Shown: piece by piece, positions 21,600-30,699 of the stretch
Layout: every line of letters starts with the position of its first letter
Numbering within the stretch: the first letter of the stretch is position 1
DNA from: Paracoccus sphaerophysae
Lineage (GTDB): Bacteria > Pseudomonadota > Alphaproteobacteria > Rhodobacterales > Rhodobacteraceae
DNA length: 64,000 bases
Reading direction: 5' to 3'
Assembly (NCBI RefSeq): GCF_000763805.1
Contig: NZ_JRKS01000004.1
Span: 25,422-89,421 of the forward strand
Translations under genes and position numbers: made by a program
The notes under the pieces: generated by a model
Databases searched by the model: none
What the model saw: only the letters and a program-made list of their open reading frames with translations
Told to the model about the DNA's origin: nothing

Positions 21600-22078
21600 C
21601 AGTTGCCGCCGGGCTGCAGCACGGTGCGGACCCGGCCCGCGACGCTGGCGGTGCCGTCGGTCAGGTTGACCTCGATCCGGTCCCCGGCCAGCACGTTCTG
21701 CCCCTGGGTCACGATGGCGTCGCCGGTCAGGACGATGTTGCCGGTCTCGACGTCATAGACCGCCTCGGCCGCCTCGGCCGCGTCGGGGCCGTTGACCAGC
21801 GTCACCCCGCCCGAGGCGTTCAGCGTCTTGATCTTCTGCTGCCCGCCCTGGGCATAGGTCACGGTGACGCTGTCGGCCGACAGCCGCATCTGCCCCTGGC
21901 CGATCAGCACGTTGCCGGTGAAATTCGCCTGTCCCGTCGACTGGTCGACCTTGAGCGTCTCTGCCGTGACCTCGACCGGCGCCCTGGTGTCGGCCTTGAT
22001 CCCGCCGAAAGCCACGGTCTGCGCGGCGACCGGCAGTGGCAGGGCAAGAAGGGCGGCGAGGATCAGGAAACGCGGCAT
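21599..22078 (-). CDS. lptA: lipopolysaccharide transport protein LptA
   Basis: LptA forms the periplasmic bridge that carries LPS to the outer membrane. The 159-residue precursor has a signal peptide (MPRFLILAALLALPLPVAAQ) and an OstA-type beta-jellyroll with repeated segments (VEVTAETLKVDQSTGQANF, GNVLIGQGQMRLSADSVTV). It lies between lptC and lptB, as expected. Confidence 0.93.
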   Translation of the reverse strand: MPRFLILAALLALPLPVAAQTVAFGGIKADTRAPVEVTAETLKVDQSTGQANFTGNVLIGQGQMRLSADSVTVTYAQGGQQKIKTLNASGGVTLVNGPDAAEAAEAVYDVETGNIVLTGDAIVTQGQNVLAGDRIEVNLTDGTASVAGRVRTVLQPGGN

Positions 22079-22118
22079 CTTCGGCTCTTTCGGCGCAGAG
22101 GGATGGCGGTCGGGGTGC

Positions 22119-22685
22119 TCAGGGGCGGTATATCAGATGGACGCCCCGGTTCAATTCAAGAACCTGCGCGCCCTCTGCCGCCCGGGTCAGGACCATGCCG
22201 CCCGCCGTGAGCGTGCCGAAGGGCGCGGTCACCGCGACCTCGTGCGGGGCGGCGAGGCGGCCCTCGGCGGTGTCGGCCTCGATCCGCGGCGCGGTCAGGT
22301 GCCAGCCGGTGGACAGCGTCATGTCCACGTCCCCCTGCAGCGTGACCTGCGCGCCCTGCTGGTCGGCAACAGCGGCGGTCAGCCGCGCCGCCGTCCCCTC
22401 GCGCGTGGTCCAGTCGAGCGCGAGGTTGCTGGCCGCCGTCCCCTCCTCGCCGGGGGTGGCCCGGTCGGCGGTCAGGGTGACGGTGGTGCCGTCGGCGGTG
22501 ACGGTGGAAAACTGCGGCGCGGTCATGCCGGGGTGGCGGGCGAGGTCCTCGATCCCGCCCTCGGCATAGGGGACGCCCGCGTCGGGGTCGGGCTTGCGCG
22601 ACAGCAGGAACAGCACCGACAGGATCGCCAGCGCGGCCAGCGGGAACAGCACGCGCAGCCAGCGGACGATGCGCGTGCGGTCCAT
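22119..22685 (-). CDS. lptC: LPS export ABC transporter periplasmic protein LptC
   Basis: LptC accepts LPS from LptB2FG and passes it to LptA. The 188-residue protein starts MDRTRIVRWLRVLFPLAALA, with one N-terminal membrane anchor (about residues 8-28), followed by a periplasmic jellyroll. The ATG at 22685 is one base upstream of the kdsD stop codon and fits the family; the frame stays open into kdsD. The order kdsD-lptC-lptA-lptB supports the call. Confidence 0.9.
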   Translation of the reverse strand: MDRTRIVRWLRVLFPLAALAILSVLFLLSRKPDPDAGVPYAEGGIEDLARHPGMTAPQFSTVTADGTTVTLTADRATPGEEGTAASNLALDWTTREGTAARLTAAVADQQGAQVTLQGDVDMTLSTGWHLTAPRIEADTAEGRLAAPHEVAVTAPFGTLTAGGMVLTRAAEGAQVLELNRGVHLIYRP

Positions 22686-22686
22686 C

Positions 22687-23643
22687 TCAGACCATCCCGG
22701 CGCGCAGGCAGTCGTGGATATGCAGGATGCCCTGCGGGCGGCCGTCATCGACCGCGAACAGGCAGGTGATCTTGCGGTCCTGCATCTGCGCCAGAGCGGC
22801 CTCGGCCAGTGCGGCGGGAGCGATGGTGCGGGGCGCGCGGGTCATCACCTCGGCCGCATTGTGGGTCAGAAGGCCGTCCATGTGGCGCCGCAGGTCGCCG
22901 TCGGTGATGATGCCGACCAGCGCGCCGTCGCCGTCCACGACCCCGGTGACGCCGAACCCCTTGGCGCTGATCGTCAGCAGCGCCTCGGTCATCGGCGCGT
23001 CCTCGGCCACCAGCGGCATGTCGGCGTGCATCAGGTCCGCGACCCGCGCCAGCCGCGCCCCCAGCTTGCCGCCGGGGTGGAAGTTGCGGAAATGTTCGGG
23101 CGTGAAGCGGCGATGCTCCATCAGCGCCACGGCCAGCGCGTCGCCCAACGCCAGCGTCATGGTGGTCGAGGTGGTGGGCACGATCCCGGTCCCGCAGGCC
23201 TCGGCCGCCTGCGGCAGCAGCAGCGCCACGTCGGCCTGCCGCAGCAGGGTCGAGCCCTCGCGCCCCGCCACCCCGATCAGCGGGATATCGAAGCGGCGGG
23301 TGTGGGCGACGATGTCGGCGATCTCGGGCGTCTCGCCGCTGTTCGACAGCACCAGCACCACGTCACCGCGGGTCACCATGCCCAGATCGCCGTGGCTGGC
23401 CTCGGCCGGATGCACGAACTGCGCAGGCGTCCCGGTCGAGGCGAAGGTCGCCGCGATCTTGCGCCCGACATGGCCGGACTTGCCCATCCCGGACACCACG
23501 ACGCGCCCGGTCGCGTCGAGTATCAGCCGCATCGCGGCGACGAAGGGGTCGGCCAGGCCGTCGGCCAGCGCGGCTTCCAGCGCGGCAAGGCCGTTGGCCT
23601 CGGTGCGGATCACCCGGCGGGCGGTCTCGAGATAGGGTCTCAT
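22687..23643 (-). CDS. kdsD: D-arabinose 5-phosphate isomerase (KpsF/GutQ family)
   Basis: KdsD converts ribulose 5-phosphate to arabinose 5-phosphate, the first step to KDO for LPS. The 318-residue protein has an N-terminal SIS domain (VVVSGMGKSGHVGRKIAATFASTG, about residues 47-70, and VLVLSNSGETPEI) and two CBS domains (about 205-318). It lies directly upstream of the lpt genes, linking KDO supply with LPS export. Confidence 0.94.
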   Translation of the reverse strand: MRPYLETARRVIRTEANGLAALEAALADGLADPFVAAMRLILDATGRVVVSGMGKSGHVGRKIAATFASTGTPAQFVHPAEASHGDLGMVTRGDVVLVLSNSGETPEIADIVAHTRRFDIPLIGVAGREGSTLLRQADVALLLPQAAEACGTGIVPTTSTTMTLALGDALAVALMEHRRFTPEHFRNFHPGGKLGARLARVADLMHADMPLVAEDAPMTEALLTISAKGFGVTGVVDGDGALVGIITDGDLRRHMDGLLTHNAAEVMTRAPRTIAPAALAEAALAQMQDRKITCLFAVDDGRPQGILHIHDCLRAGMV

Positions 23644-23652
23644 CGCCGCGAT

Positions 23653-24270
23653 CTAGTGACGGAAGATGTCGTTGTCATCGCCCCAGCCCATCAGATCGAG
23701 GTGAGCGCGGGTGGGCAGGAAATCGAAACAGGCCTGCGCCAGCGCCGTGCGCCCCTCGCGCGCCAGCCGCCGTTCCAGTTCGGCCTTGAGCGGGTGCAGG
23801 TGCAGCACGTCCGAGGCGGCATAGTCCAGCTGCGCCTCGGTCAGCACCTCGGCGCCCCAGTCCGAGGTCTGCTGCTGCTTGGACACGTCCACCGAGACGA
23901 GGTCGTTCAGCAGGTATTTCAGCCCGTGCCGGTCGGTGAAGGTGCGCACCAGCTTGGATGCGATCTTGGTGCACCAGACCGGCGCGGTGACGACGCCGAA
24001 GGCGTTTTCCAGCGCCGCGACGTCGAAGCGGCCGAAATGGAACAGCTTCAGCACGGCCGGATCGGCCAGCATCCGGGTCAGATTCGGCGCCTCGCGCTGG
24101 CCCTGGGCGATCTGGACCAGATGGGCGTCGCCGTCGCCCGCGCTCATCTGCACGAGGCACAGCCGGTCGCGGCGCGGGTCGAGGCCCATGGTTTCGGTGT
24201 CGATGGCAACGACCGGGCCAAGGTCCAGCCCGTCGGGCAGGTCGCGGTGGTGCAGGTGGATGGTCATCAT
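23653..24270 (-). CDS. rnd: ribonuclease D, short form
   Basis: A 3'-5' exoribonuclease of the DEDDy family. The 205-residue protein has only the catalytic domain: Exo I VAIDTETMGL (Asp and Glu), Exo II LFHFGRFDVAAL (Asp), Exo III YAASDVLHLHPL (Tyr and Asp). It lacks the HRDC domains of E. coli RNase D, as is normal for the short alphaproteobacterial form. The stop is 9 bases from the kdsD start. Confidence 0.92.
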   Translation of the reverse strand: MMTIHLHHRDLPDGLDLGPVVAIDTETMGLDPRRDRLCLVQMSAGDGDAHLVQIAQGQREAPNLTRMLADPAVLKLFHFGRFDVAALENAFGVVTAPVWCTKIASKLVRTFTDRHGLKYLLNDLVSVDVSKQQQTSDWGAEVLTEAQLDYAASDVLHLHPLKAELERRLAREGRTALAQACFDFLPTRAHLDLMGWGDDNDIFRH

Positions 24271-24333
24271 GCGGCCTTTGGCTGAGGGCTTTCCGGGCGT
24301 TTGCCCGTCGCGACCGCGCGCGTCAACCGCGCC

Positions 24334-24383
24334 GCCGGACCGGGGCGCTGCCCCGGACCCCGGGATATTTTGGCAAAGAAGAA
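24334..24383 (+). repeat. dispersed palindromic repeat, copy C
   Basis: GCCGGACCGGGGCGCTGCCC continues through CGGACCCCGGGATATTTTGG to CAAAGAAGAA. Its first 37 bases are identical to copy D at 32769-32805. It lies in the gap between rnd and the RidA gene, antisense to both, ending one base before the RidA stop codon. Confidence 0.8.
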
Positions 24384-24384
24384 C

Positions 24385-24840
24385 TCACGCGATCTCGAAG
24401 ATCGCCTCGATTTCGACCGCGACCCCGCGCGGCAGGGCGGCGGCGCTGACCGCGGCGCGGGCGTGGCGGCCCTTGTCGCCGAAAACCTCGACCATCAGGT
24501 CCGAGCAGCCGTTCACGACCTCGGGCTGGTCGGTGAAGTCCGGTGTCGAGGCGACGAAGCCGGTCAGCTTGACCACCCGCGCCACCCGGTCCAGCGACCC
24601 CAGCGCCGCGTTCGCCTGCGCCAGCAGCGCCAGCCCGCAGGCCCGCGCGGCGGCCGCGCCTTGCGTCACATCCATGTCCGCGCCCAGCCGGCCCTTGATG
24701 AGGCCGTCCGGGCCGCTGGAAATCTGGCCCGAGACGAACAGCAGGTTGCCGGTCTGGACATAGGGCACATAGTTCGCCGCCGGGGCCGGGGCGTCGGGCA
24801 GGGTGATGTTCAGGTCACGCAGGCGGGAGTCGATGGACAT
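24385..24840 (-). CDS. RidA/YjgF family protein
   Basis: A 151-residue member of the RidA (reactive intermediate deaminase) family, which hydrolyses toxic enamine/imine intermediates from PLP enzymes. Conserved features include YVPYVQTGNLLFVSGQ and the C-terminal VEIEAIFEIA. This longer subfamily with the N-terminal IDSRLRDLNITLP is common in alphaproteobacteria. Trimer and cytoplasmic location are expected from the family. The substrate is not known. Confidence 0.9.
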   Translation of the reverse strand: MSIDSRLRDLNITLPDAPAPAANYVPYVQTGNLLFVSGQISSGPDGLIKGRLGADMDVTQGAAAARACGLALLAQANAALGSLDRVARVVKLTGFVASTPDFTDQPEVVNGCSDLMVEVFGDKGRHARAAVSAAALPRGVAVEIEAIFEIA

Positions 24841-24850
24841 GGGCAGCCTT

Positions 24851-25324
24851 TCAGAAGTCGATGGTGGTGCGAAACTCGGACAGCGCGTCCTGCCACATCG
24901 AGAGGATTTCGTCGAAGTTGCGTTTGCCGATCCCGTCGCCGGACATCATCACGTCCAGTTGCAGGAAGGGGTCGCCTTCCTTGTCCAGAAATGCCTTGCC
25001 AAAGCGGTGATCGCGGTTCCATTCGTTGATGACGCGGGACGACACGGGATCGTTCATGTCGAATCCCGCGGAAAACTGGATCGAGCCGCAGGGTCCGGGG
25101 TCGCAGTCGTAAAAGCTGACGTTGAAGCGGGTGCCGTCGATACGGCTGTCGATCACCGGATCGCCATAGTCGTCGGTGCGCCGTTCGACCCGCAACCCAT
25201 AGTCGATCAGCAGTTCGGCCACCACATCCGCATCGCCCAGCACCTGCGCAGATGCGGGCAGCGGCAGGGCGGCGATGGTCAGGGCGAGGATGGCGCGGCG
25301 GGCGGAGATCGGCGGCAGAAGCAT
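24851..25324 (-). CDS. exported YbjN-domain protein
   Basis: A 157-residue protein with a signal peptide (ISARRAILALTIAALPLP then ASAQ) and a YbjN-like type III secretion chaperone fold: DADVVAELLIDYGLRVERR, NVSFYDC and VINEWNRDHRFGKAF are the typical blocks. Two Cys in YDCDPGPCGS may form a disulphide. The ATG at 25324 puts the signal peptide at the N-terminus; the frame is open to 25360. Role unknown; YbjN proteins are linked to stress. Confidence 0.82.
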   Translation of the reverse strand: MLLPPISARRAILALTIAALPLPASAQVLGDADVVAELLIDYGLRVERRTDDYGDPVIDSRIDGTRFNVSFYDCDPGPCGSIQFSAGFDMNDPVSSRVINEWNRDHRFGKAFLDKEGDPFLQLDVMMSGDGIGKRNFDEILSMWQDALSEFRTTIDF

Positions 25325-25377
25325 GGGTCGGGCCTCGTCGGGATTGTCCTGGCGGCGCAATCCTACCCGTTCTGCCC

Positions 25378-28300
25378 CTAGGCTACCAGCGCCTCGGCCC
25401 GCTTGAGGTCCACGCTGACCAGCTGGCTGACCCCTTGTTCCACCATCGTCACCCCGAACAGCCGGTCCATGCGCGCCATCGTCACCGCGTGGTGAGTAAT
25501 GATGAGAAACCGCGTGTCGGTGCGGCGGGTCATCTCGTCCAGCAGGTCGCAGAAGCGGCCGACATTGGCGTCGTCCAGCGGCGCGTCCACCTCGTCCAGC
25601 ACGCAGATCGGCGCGGGGGTGGCCAGGAACACCGCAAAGATCAGCGCCAGGGCCGTCAGGGTCTGCTCGCCGCCCGACAGCAGGCTGAGGGTGGACAGCT
25701 TCTTGCCCGGCGGCTGGGCGAGGATTTCCAGCCCGGCCTCGAGCGGGTCGTCGGATTCGACCAGCGCCAGCCGCGCCTCGCCGCCGCCGAAGAGATGTTT
25801 GAACAGGGTCGAGAAATTAGCGTTCACCGTGTCGAAGGCGGCCAGCAGGCGCTCTCGCCCCTCGCGATTCAGGCTGCCGATCCCGGCGCGCAGCTTGTGG
25901 ATCGCGGCGGTCAGGTCGTCCTTTTCAGCGGCGAGCTTCGCCCGCTCCTCCTCGAGTTCGCGCTTGTCCTCGTCGGCGCGCAGGTTGACGGGGCCAAGCG
26001 CGTCGCGCTGGGTGCGCAGGCGGGCGATCTCGGTTTCCAGCGCGTCGGCGGCGGGCAGGGCGGCGGTGTCGCCCAGCGTGTCGGCCAGCGCCTGCGGGTC
26101 GCCGCCGGTTTCCTCGAGGATGCGCGCGCGGGCCTGCGCCTCGGTCTCGCGCGCGGCCTCGGCGCGGGCCTCGCGGACGGCTCGGGCCTCGCGGGCGTCC
26201 GAGGCCGCGCGTTCGGCGTCGCGTTCAGCGGCGGCGGCGGCCAGCAGCGCGGCGTCGGCCTGGGCCAGCGCGGCGCGGGCGCGGGTCAGGCGGGCATCGG
26301 CGCCGGCAACACGGTCGGCCAGATCGGCGCGGCGGGCGGTCAGTTGCGCGGGCAGCGCCTCGGCCTCGGCCAGTTCCGCCGCGGTGGCCTCGCGCCGCCC
26401 GGTCAGTTCGGCGGCGCGGGTGCCGGCCTGGTCCAGCCGCAGACGCCAGCCCGACACTTCCTTGGCGATTTCCTGCAGGCGCTTGACCCGGGCGGTGCCC
26501 TCGCGGCGCAACTCGTCGAGGGCGCCGCGGCGCGACAGGGTGGCGATGCGGGCGGCCTCGACGCCGGTCCTCGCGTGCTCGACCGCCGCGGCGGCCGCGT
26601 TGCGGTCGGGCAGCTCGGCGAGCGCCCGGTCGGCCTCGGCCAGGCGGCGCGCGGCGTCGGCGGCGTCGCCGGCGTGGCGGGCGAGTTCGGCGCGCGCCGC
26701 CTCGGCCCGGCCGGTGGCGAGCGACAGGTCGGATTCGGCGCGGGTCGCGGTGCGCCCGGCCTCGGCCAGCGCCCGTTCAGCGGCCCGGCTGGCCTCGCGC
26801 GCGGCGGTTTCCGCGGCGGCAGCCTCGCGCAGGGCGGCGCGGGTGGTGTCATGGGAGGCGACCGCTTCGGCGGCGCGTGCACGGGCTGAATCGGCCTGCG
26901 CGGTGAGGTCCTTGAGCCGGTTGACCTGTTCCAGATGCAGCGCCGCGGCCGAGGACGCCTCGCCCGCCGGCAGCGCGAGCCCGTCCCAGCGGACGAGATC
27001 GCCGTCGCGGGTCACCAGCCGCTGCCCGGGGCGCAGCGAAGCCTGCAGCGCGGCGGCGGTGGCGGGGTCGGCGACCACACCGGTCTGCGCCAGCCGGCGA
27101 TCCAGCGCCGGCGGCGCGTGGGTCTGCGCGGCCAGCGGTTCCGCCCCCGCGGGCAGCGGGGCCGCGTCGTCATAGCCGGGCAGCGTCCGCCAGCCCGCGC
27201 CGGCCGCGGCGGCGGGCAGGCGCAGGTCGTCGCCCAGCGCGGCGCCCAGCGCGCGTTCATAGCCGGGCGCGACGCTGACCCGGTCCAGCAGCGCCTCGCC
27301 CCCGGCGCGGCCGCGATCGACCAGCCGGGACAGGGCGGCGCGCTCGGCCTCCAGCGCGCCGGCCTCGCCCTCGGCGGTGGCGCGGGCGGCGCGGGCGGCG
27401 GTCTCGGCGCGCTCGGTGTCGGCGCGGGTGGCCTCGGCGGCGGTCAGCGCGGCCTCGGCATCGGCGGCGGCGCTGCGGGCGGCGTCCTGCGCGGCGGTCG
27501 CGCCGGTCAGCGCCGCGGCTGCGTCGTGGCCGGCGGCCTCGGCCCGCGTCACGCTGGCCTGCGCCTCGAGAGCCGCGCGTTCGGCGCGGTCGCGCATGGC
27601 GCGCAGGTCCACCGAAAGCCGCTCGGCCGACTGGTGGCGGGCGGCGAGGCGGGCCGATTCGTCGGTCAGCTCGCCCAGCCGCGCCTCGACCGCGCGCAGG
27701 GCGGCGGCGGTTTCCTCGGCGGCCGCGGTCGCGGCGGTCAGGCGGTCGTCATGGCCGGCATGGGCCTTGTCGAGCTCGCCCTTTTCCCAGCCCAGCCGGT
27801 CGATCACCTCGGCCGCGTCGCGGTTCAGCGCCGCCTCGCGGTCGATGTCGCGGTCCAGCTGGGCGATGCGGGCGGTCAGGGTGGCGATCGCCTCGCGCGC
27901 CCGCGCCTCGGCCTCGTCCAGCGCGTCGGATTCGGCTGCGGCGCGGGTCTGGATGGCGGCGGCGACCGCTTCCTCGTCGCGCAGCGGGGGCAGCGCCGCC
28001 TCGGCCGCCCCGCGCGTATCGGTCGCGGCGCGGGCGGCGGCCTCGGCCTCGGCGGCGGCTGACCGCGCCGCGGCCAGCGCCTCGCCCGCGGCCAGCAGCG
28101 CCGCCGCGGCCTCGGACCAGCGGCGCCAGATCAGCGCGCCCTCGGCGCTGCGCAGGGCGGCGCCGATCTCGCGGTATCGGGTCGCCGTCCGCGCCTGCCT
28201 CGCCAGCGCCGCGGCCTGCGCGGCGAGCTGGTCCAGCGTGTCGTCCACGCGGGTCAGGTTCTGTTCGGCGCCGTTCAGCTTCAGTTCGGCCTCGTGGCGG

Positions 28301-28827
28301 CGCTGATACAGGCCGCCGATCCCCGCCGCTTCCTCAAGAATCCGGCGTCGCGCGGTGGGCTTGGCGTTGATGAGTTCCGAAATCTGCCCCTGCCGCACCA
28401 GCGCCGGGGAATGCGAGCCGGTCGAGGCGTCCGCGAATAGCATCTGCACGTCGCGCGCCCGCACCTCGCGCCCGTTAATCCGATAGGCCGAGCCCGCGTC
28501 GCGGGTGATCCGGCGGGTGATGTCCAGCGCATCCGCGTCGTTGAACCCGGCGGGGGCGAGCCGGTCGCGGTTGTCCACCGCCAGCGTCACCTCGGCATGG
28601 CCGCGGGCGGCGCGGCGGGTGGTGCCGGCGAAGATCACGTCCTCCATCCCCGCGCCGCGCATCGCGGTGGGGCGGTTTTCGCCCATCACCCAGCGCAAGG
28701 CTTCCAGCAGGTTCGACTTGCCGCAGCCATTCGGGCCGACCACGCCAGTAAGGCCCTCGCGGATGACCAGCTCGGTCGGGTCCACGAAGCTCTTGAAGCC
28801 GGTGAGGCGGAGTTTGTCGAAGCGCAT
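25378..28827 (-). CDS. smc: chromosome segregation protein SMC
   Basis: SMC dimers with ScpAB load near the origin and align the chromosome arms. The 1149-residue protein has Walker A GPNGCGKSN (about residues 32-40), long Ala/Glu/Arg-rich coiled coils, a hinge at about 510-640, the signature LSGGEQTLTALALIFA, and Walker B ICVLDEVDAPLDD. The start at 28827 gives the conserved MRFDKLRLTGFKSFVDPTE. The frame is open upstream to 29346, but that part is antisense to lrgA. The strong bias to GC-rich codons in the coils produces long false frames on the other strand. Confidence 0.97.
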   Translation of the reverse strand: MRFDKLRLTGFKSFVDPTELVIREGLTGVVGPNGCGKSNLLEALRWVMGENRPTAMRGAGMEDVIFAGTTRRAARGHAEVTLAVDNRDRLAPAGFNDADALDITRRITRDAGSAYRINGREVRARDVQMLFADASTGSHSPALVRQGQISELINAKPTARRRILEEAAGIGGLYQRRHEAELKLNGAEQNLTRVDDTLDQLAAQAAALARQARTATRYREIGAALRSAEGALIWRRWSEAAAALLAAGEALAAARSAAAEAEAAARAATDTRGAAEAALPPLRDEEAVAAAIQTRAAAESDALDEAEARAREAIATLTARIAQLDRDIDREAALNRDAAEVIDRLGWEKGELDKAHAGHDDRLTAATAAAEETAAALRAVEARLGELTDESARLAARHQSAERLSVDLRAMRDRAERAALEAQASVTRAEAAGHDAAAALTGATAAQDAARSAAADAEAALTAAEATRADTERAETAARAARATAEGEAGALEAERAALSRLVDRGRAGGEALLDRVSVAPGYERALGAALGDDLRLPAAAAGAGWRTLPGYDDAAPLPAGAEPLAAQTHAPPALDRRLAQTGVVADPATAAALQASLRPGQRLVTRDGDLVRWDGLALPAGEASSAAALHLEQVNRLKDLTAQADSARARAAEAVASHDTTRAALREAAAAETAAREASRAAERALAEAGRTATRAESDLSLATGRAEAARAELARHAGDAADAARRLAEADRALAELPDRNAAAAAVEHARTGVEAARIATLSRRGALDELRREGTARVKRLQEIAKEVSGWRLRLDQAGTRAAELTGRREATAAELAEAEALPAQLTARRADLADRVAGADARLTRARAALAQADAALLAAAAAERDAERAASDAREARAVREARAEAARETEAQARARILEETGGDPQALADTLGDTAALPAADALETEIARLRTQRDALGPVNLRADEDKRELEEERAKLAAEKDDLTAAIHKLRAGIGSLNREGRERLLAAFDTVNANFSTLFKHLFGGGEARLALVESDDPLEAGLEILAQPPGKKLSTLSLLSGGEQTLTALALIFAVFLATPAPICVLDEVDAPLDDANVGRFCDLLDEMTRRTDTRFLIITHHAVTMARMDRLFGVTMVEQGVSQLVSVDLKRAEALVA

Positions 28828-28887
28828 CGCGGCACCTTGGGGAATCGCCCCGGCAGTTTCGGGGCGGAGGGTCCGCGAGTCAACGAA

Positions 28888-28907
28888 AGACGCCAGATAT
28901 GGTGTCT
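28888..28907. promoter_or_regulatory. inverted repeat in the smc/lrgA divergent gap
   Basis: AGACGCCA, spacer GATA, TGGTGTCT: a near-perfect 8-bp inverted repeat (one mismatch) centred between the divergent starts of smc and lrgA. The size and spacing suit a dimeric regulator. No known consensus is recognised. Confidence 0.4.
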
Positions 28908-28916
28908 GCGGCCGCG

Positions 28917-28925
28917 TTATCCACA
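28917..28925 (+). promoter_or_regulatory. DnaA-box match TTATCCACA
   Basis: A perfect match to the strong DnaA box TTATCCACA stands alone in the smc/lrgA gap. It could give DnaA or cell-cycle control of smc. With no second box or AT-rich unwinding element it is not an origin. Confidence 0.45.
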
Positions 28926-28993
28926 ATGGCTCGCATTTTCCGCCATGCGGGATCGCGCCGCTCCGCCGCTGGCCCAAGGCCCGCCGACGCGGC

Positions 28994-29377
28994 ATGATGC
29001 CGGTCATGGTCCCCGCGCTCGTCATCATCCTGTCGTTCCAGCTGGTCGGAGAGATCGCCTCGCGCGCCCTCGCCCTGCCGCTGCCGGGGCCGGTGGTCGG
29101 GCTGGTGCTGCTGCTGGCCGCGTTCCGGCTGTGGCAGCCGCTGGCCGAGCGGCTGCGCGGCGTCATCGGCGGGCTGCTGGGGCATCTGTCGCTGTTCTTC
29201 GTCCCGGCCGGGGTCGGGGTCGTCGCGCATCTGCCGCTGTTGCGGGACCAGGCGGCGGCGGCGGTGCTGGCGATCGCCGGCTCGACGCTGCTGGCGCTGG
29301 CCGCGGGGGCGTGGGCCTTTGTCGCCGTCGCGCGGCTGACGGGCAACGACGACGCAGGAGGCGAGGATGCAGGCTGA
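28994..29377 (+). CDS. lrgA: CidA/LrgA family membrane protein
   Basis: A 127-residue protein with four predicted membrane spans and the family motifs LPLPGPVVGLVLLLAAF and LFFVPAGVGVVAHL. CidA/LrgA proteins are holin-like or metabolite-transport partners of LrgB. Starts at 28994, 28997 and 29006 are in frame and no ribosome site separates them clearly. It overlaps lrgB by 11 bases, so the two are coupled. Confidence 0.88.
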   Translation: MMPVMVPALVIILSFQLVGEIASRALALPLPGPVVGLVLLLAAFRLWQPLAERLRGVIGGLLGHLSLFFVPAGVGVVAHLPLLRDQAAAAVLAIAGSTLLALAAGAWAFVAVARLTGNDDAGGEDAG

Positions 29378-30086
29378 TCCGGCGCTGATCTGGGCCTATC
29401 TGACGCAAGGTCCGCTGCTGTGGCTGACCGCGACGCTGGCCGCCTATGCCATCGGCGACGCCTGTTTCCGCGCCGCGGGGCGGCAAAGCTGGGCCAACCC
29501 GGTGCTGATCGCGGTGATCCTGCTGGGGGTGCTGCTGACTGTCACCGGCACCGACTACGCCACCTATTTCGAAGGCGCGCAGTTCGTCCATTTCATGCTG
29601 GGCCCGGCCACGGTGGCGCTGGCGCTGCCGATGTTCGACAACCTGCCGCGGATGCGCCGGGCGGTGCTGCCGATCGCGGCGGGGCTGCTGGCCGGGTCGC
29701 TGGTCGCGGTCGTGTCGGCATTGGCCATCGCGAGCGCCCTTGGCGCCGGGCCGCAGATCCTGGCGGCGCTGGCGCCGAAATCCACCACCGCCCCCGTCGC
29801 CATCGGCATCGCCGAGCGGCTGGGCGGGCAGCCCACGCTGACCGCCGCCCTGGTGCTGTGCACCGGCATCTTCGGGGCGATGGTCGTGACGCCGTTCCTG
29901 AACCTGCTGGGCATCCGCGACTGGCGGGCGCGCGGGCTGGCCGTGGGCACCGCCGCGCACGGGATCGGCACGGCGCGGGCGTTCCAGGTCAACCCGACCG
30001 CGGGCGCCTTTGCCGGCATTGGCATGGGGCTGAACGCGATCCTGACGGCGATCATCGCGCCGCTGGTGGTGCGGCTGTTCCAATAG
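29367..30086 (+). CDS. lrgB: LrgB family membrane protein
   Basis: A 239-residue polytopic partner of LrgA. Family hallmarks are PATVALALPMF, LAPKSTTAPVAIGIAERLGG and GTAAHGIGTARAF, a pattern of short re-entrant segments. LrgAB-type pairs have been tied to murein hydrolase control and, in plants and some bacteria, to glycolate or pyruvate transport; which applies here is unknown. The gene ends convergently with the DUF6280-like gene. Confidence 0.92.
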   Translation: MQADPALIWAYLTQGPLLWLTATLAAYAIGDACFRAAGRQSWANPVLIAVILLGVLLTVTGTDYATYFEGAQFVHFMLGPATVALALPMFDNLPRMRRAVLPIAAGLLAGSLVAVVSALAIASALGAGPQILAALAPKSTTAPVAIGIAERLGGQPTLTAALVLCTGIFGAMVVTPFLNLLGIRDWRARGLAVGTAAHGIGTARAFQVNPTAGAFAGIGMGLNAILTAIIAPLVVRLFQ

Positions 30087-30137
30087 GAAAGGCCACCCCA
30101 GTCAGGGACGGCCCTTGAGAGAAGCACGTGGCGGCGC

Positions 30138-30464
30138 TCAGGCGGCTTCGGCCTCGTCGGCCTCGGCGGCCAGGCGGCGTTCGCTTTCCTCGCGCGACAG
30201 CGCGACCGAGGTGCGCACGCCCTTGCTGACGAATTCCACCAGCCCCTTCACCACCCGTTCGTTCGGGTCGATGCCGGCGCAGCTGAGCACCTCGCGCCCA
30301 TCGCGCGAGCGGGCCCAGCGGGCGATCTGTTCGGCGCCGTTGCCGTATTTCTTGTCATCCGCAATCGCGTCGTCCAGCGCGGCCAGAACGACCGCTGCGA
30401 AAAGCTTGCGGGCGCGCTGGCCCTGTTCGAAATTGAATGCCGAACCGTCCACAAAATCACGCAT
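30138..30464 (-). CDS. small conserved alphaproteobacterial protein (DUF6280-like)
   Basis: A 108-residue soluble protein with the conserved block EQGQRARKLFAAVVLAALDD followed by DKKYGNGAEQIARWARSRDG and a C-terminal Glu/Ala-rich tail. It matches my memory of the DUF6280 family of Rhodobacteraceae. GGGAAGAATTC before the ATG supports the start. Function unknown. The 235-base gap upstream (30465-30699) has a small TCTGCA/TGCAGA hairpin at about 30653-30669 and no gene. Confidence 0.8.
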   Translation of the reverse strand: MRDFVDGSAFNFEQGQRARKLFAAVVLAALDDAIADDKKYGNGAEQIARWARSRDGREVLSCAGIDPNERVVKGLVEFVSKGVRTSVALSREESERRLAAEADEAEAA

Positions 30465-30699
30465 GAATTCTTCCCGTCACAAGCCCCCGACAAGCGGGAG
30501 GCCGGGTCGCCGGACCCTTGTCTTTTCCCTGCTGGGTGTCGCAGAGGTTTAGCGCTCACGTCACCCGATTCGTTATCCCTGCCGGTGCAATGCCGCCATG
30601 CGTTTGCCGCAATGCGGCGTCCAGGCGGAAAATTCCCGATTTTCAAAGCGGTTCTGCATCACGTGCAGAGCCGGCGCCGTCTTGACAACGCCAGCGATC

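Noticed and set aside
25252..28062. Long plus-strand frames opposite smc, Gly/Arg/Gln-rich or Ser/Ala/Arg-rich
   Set aside because: They mirror the Ala/Glu-rich coiled coils of SMC and have no independent support.
28917..28925. Replication origin near smc
   Set aside because: Only one DnaA box, no AT-rich unwinding region and no dnaA, parAB or hemE nearby.
28828..29346. N-terminal extension of SMC upstream of 28827
   Set aside because: The extension is antisense to lrgA; the family start MRFDKLRLTGFKSF is at 28827.
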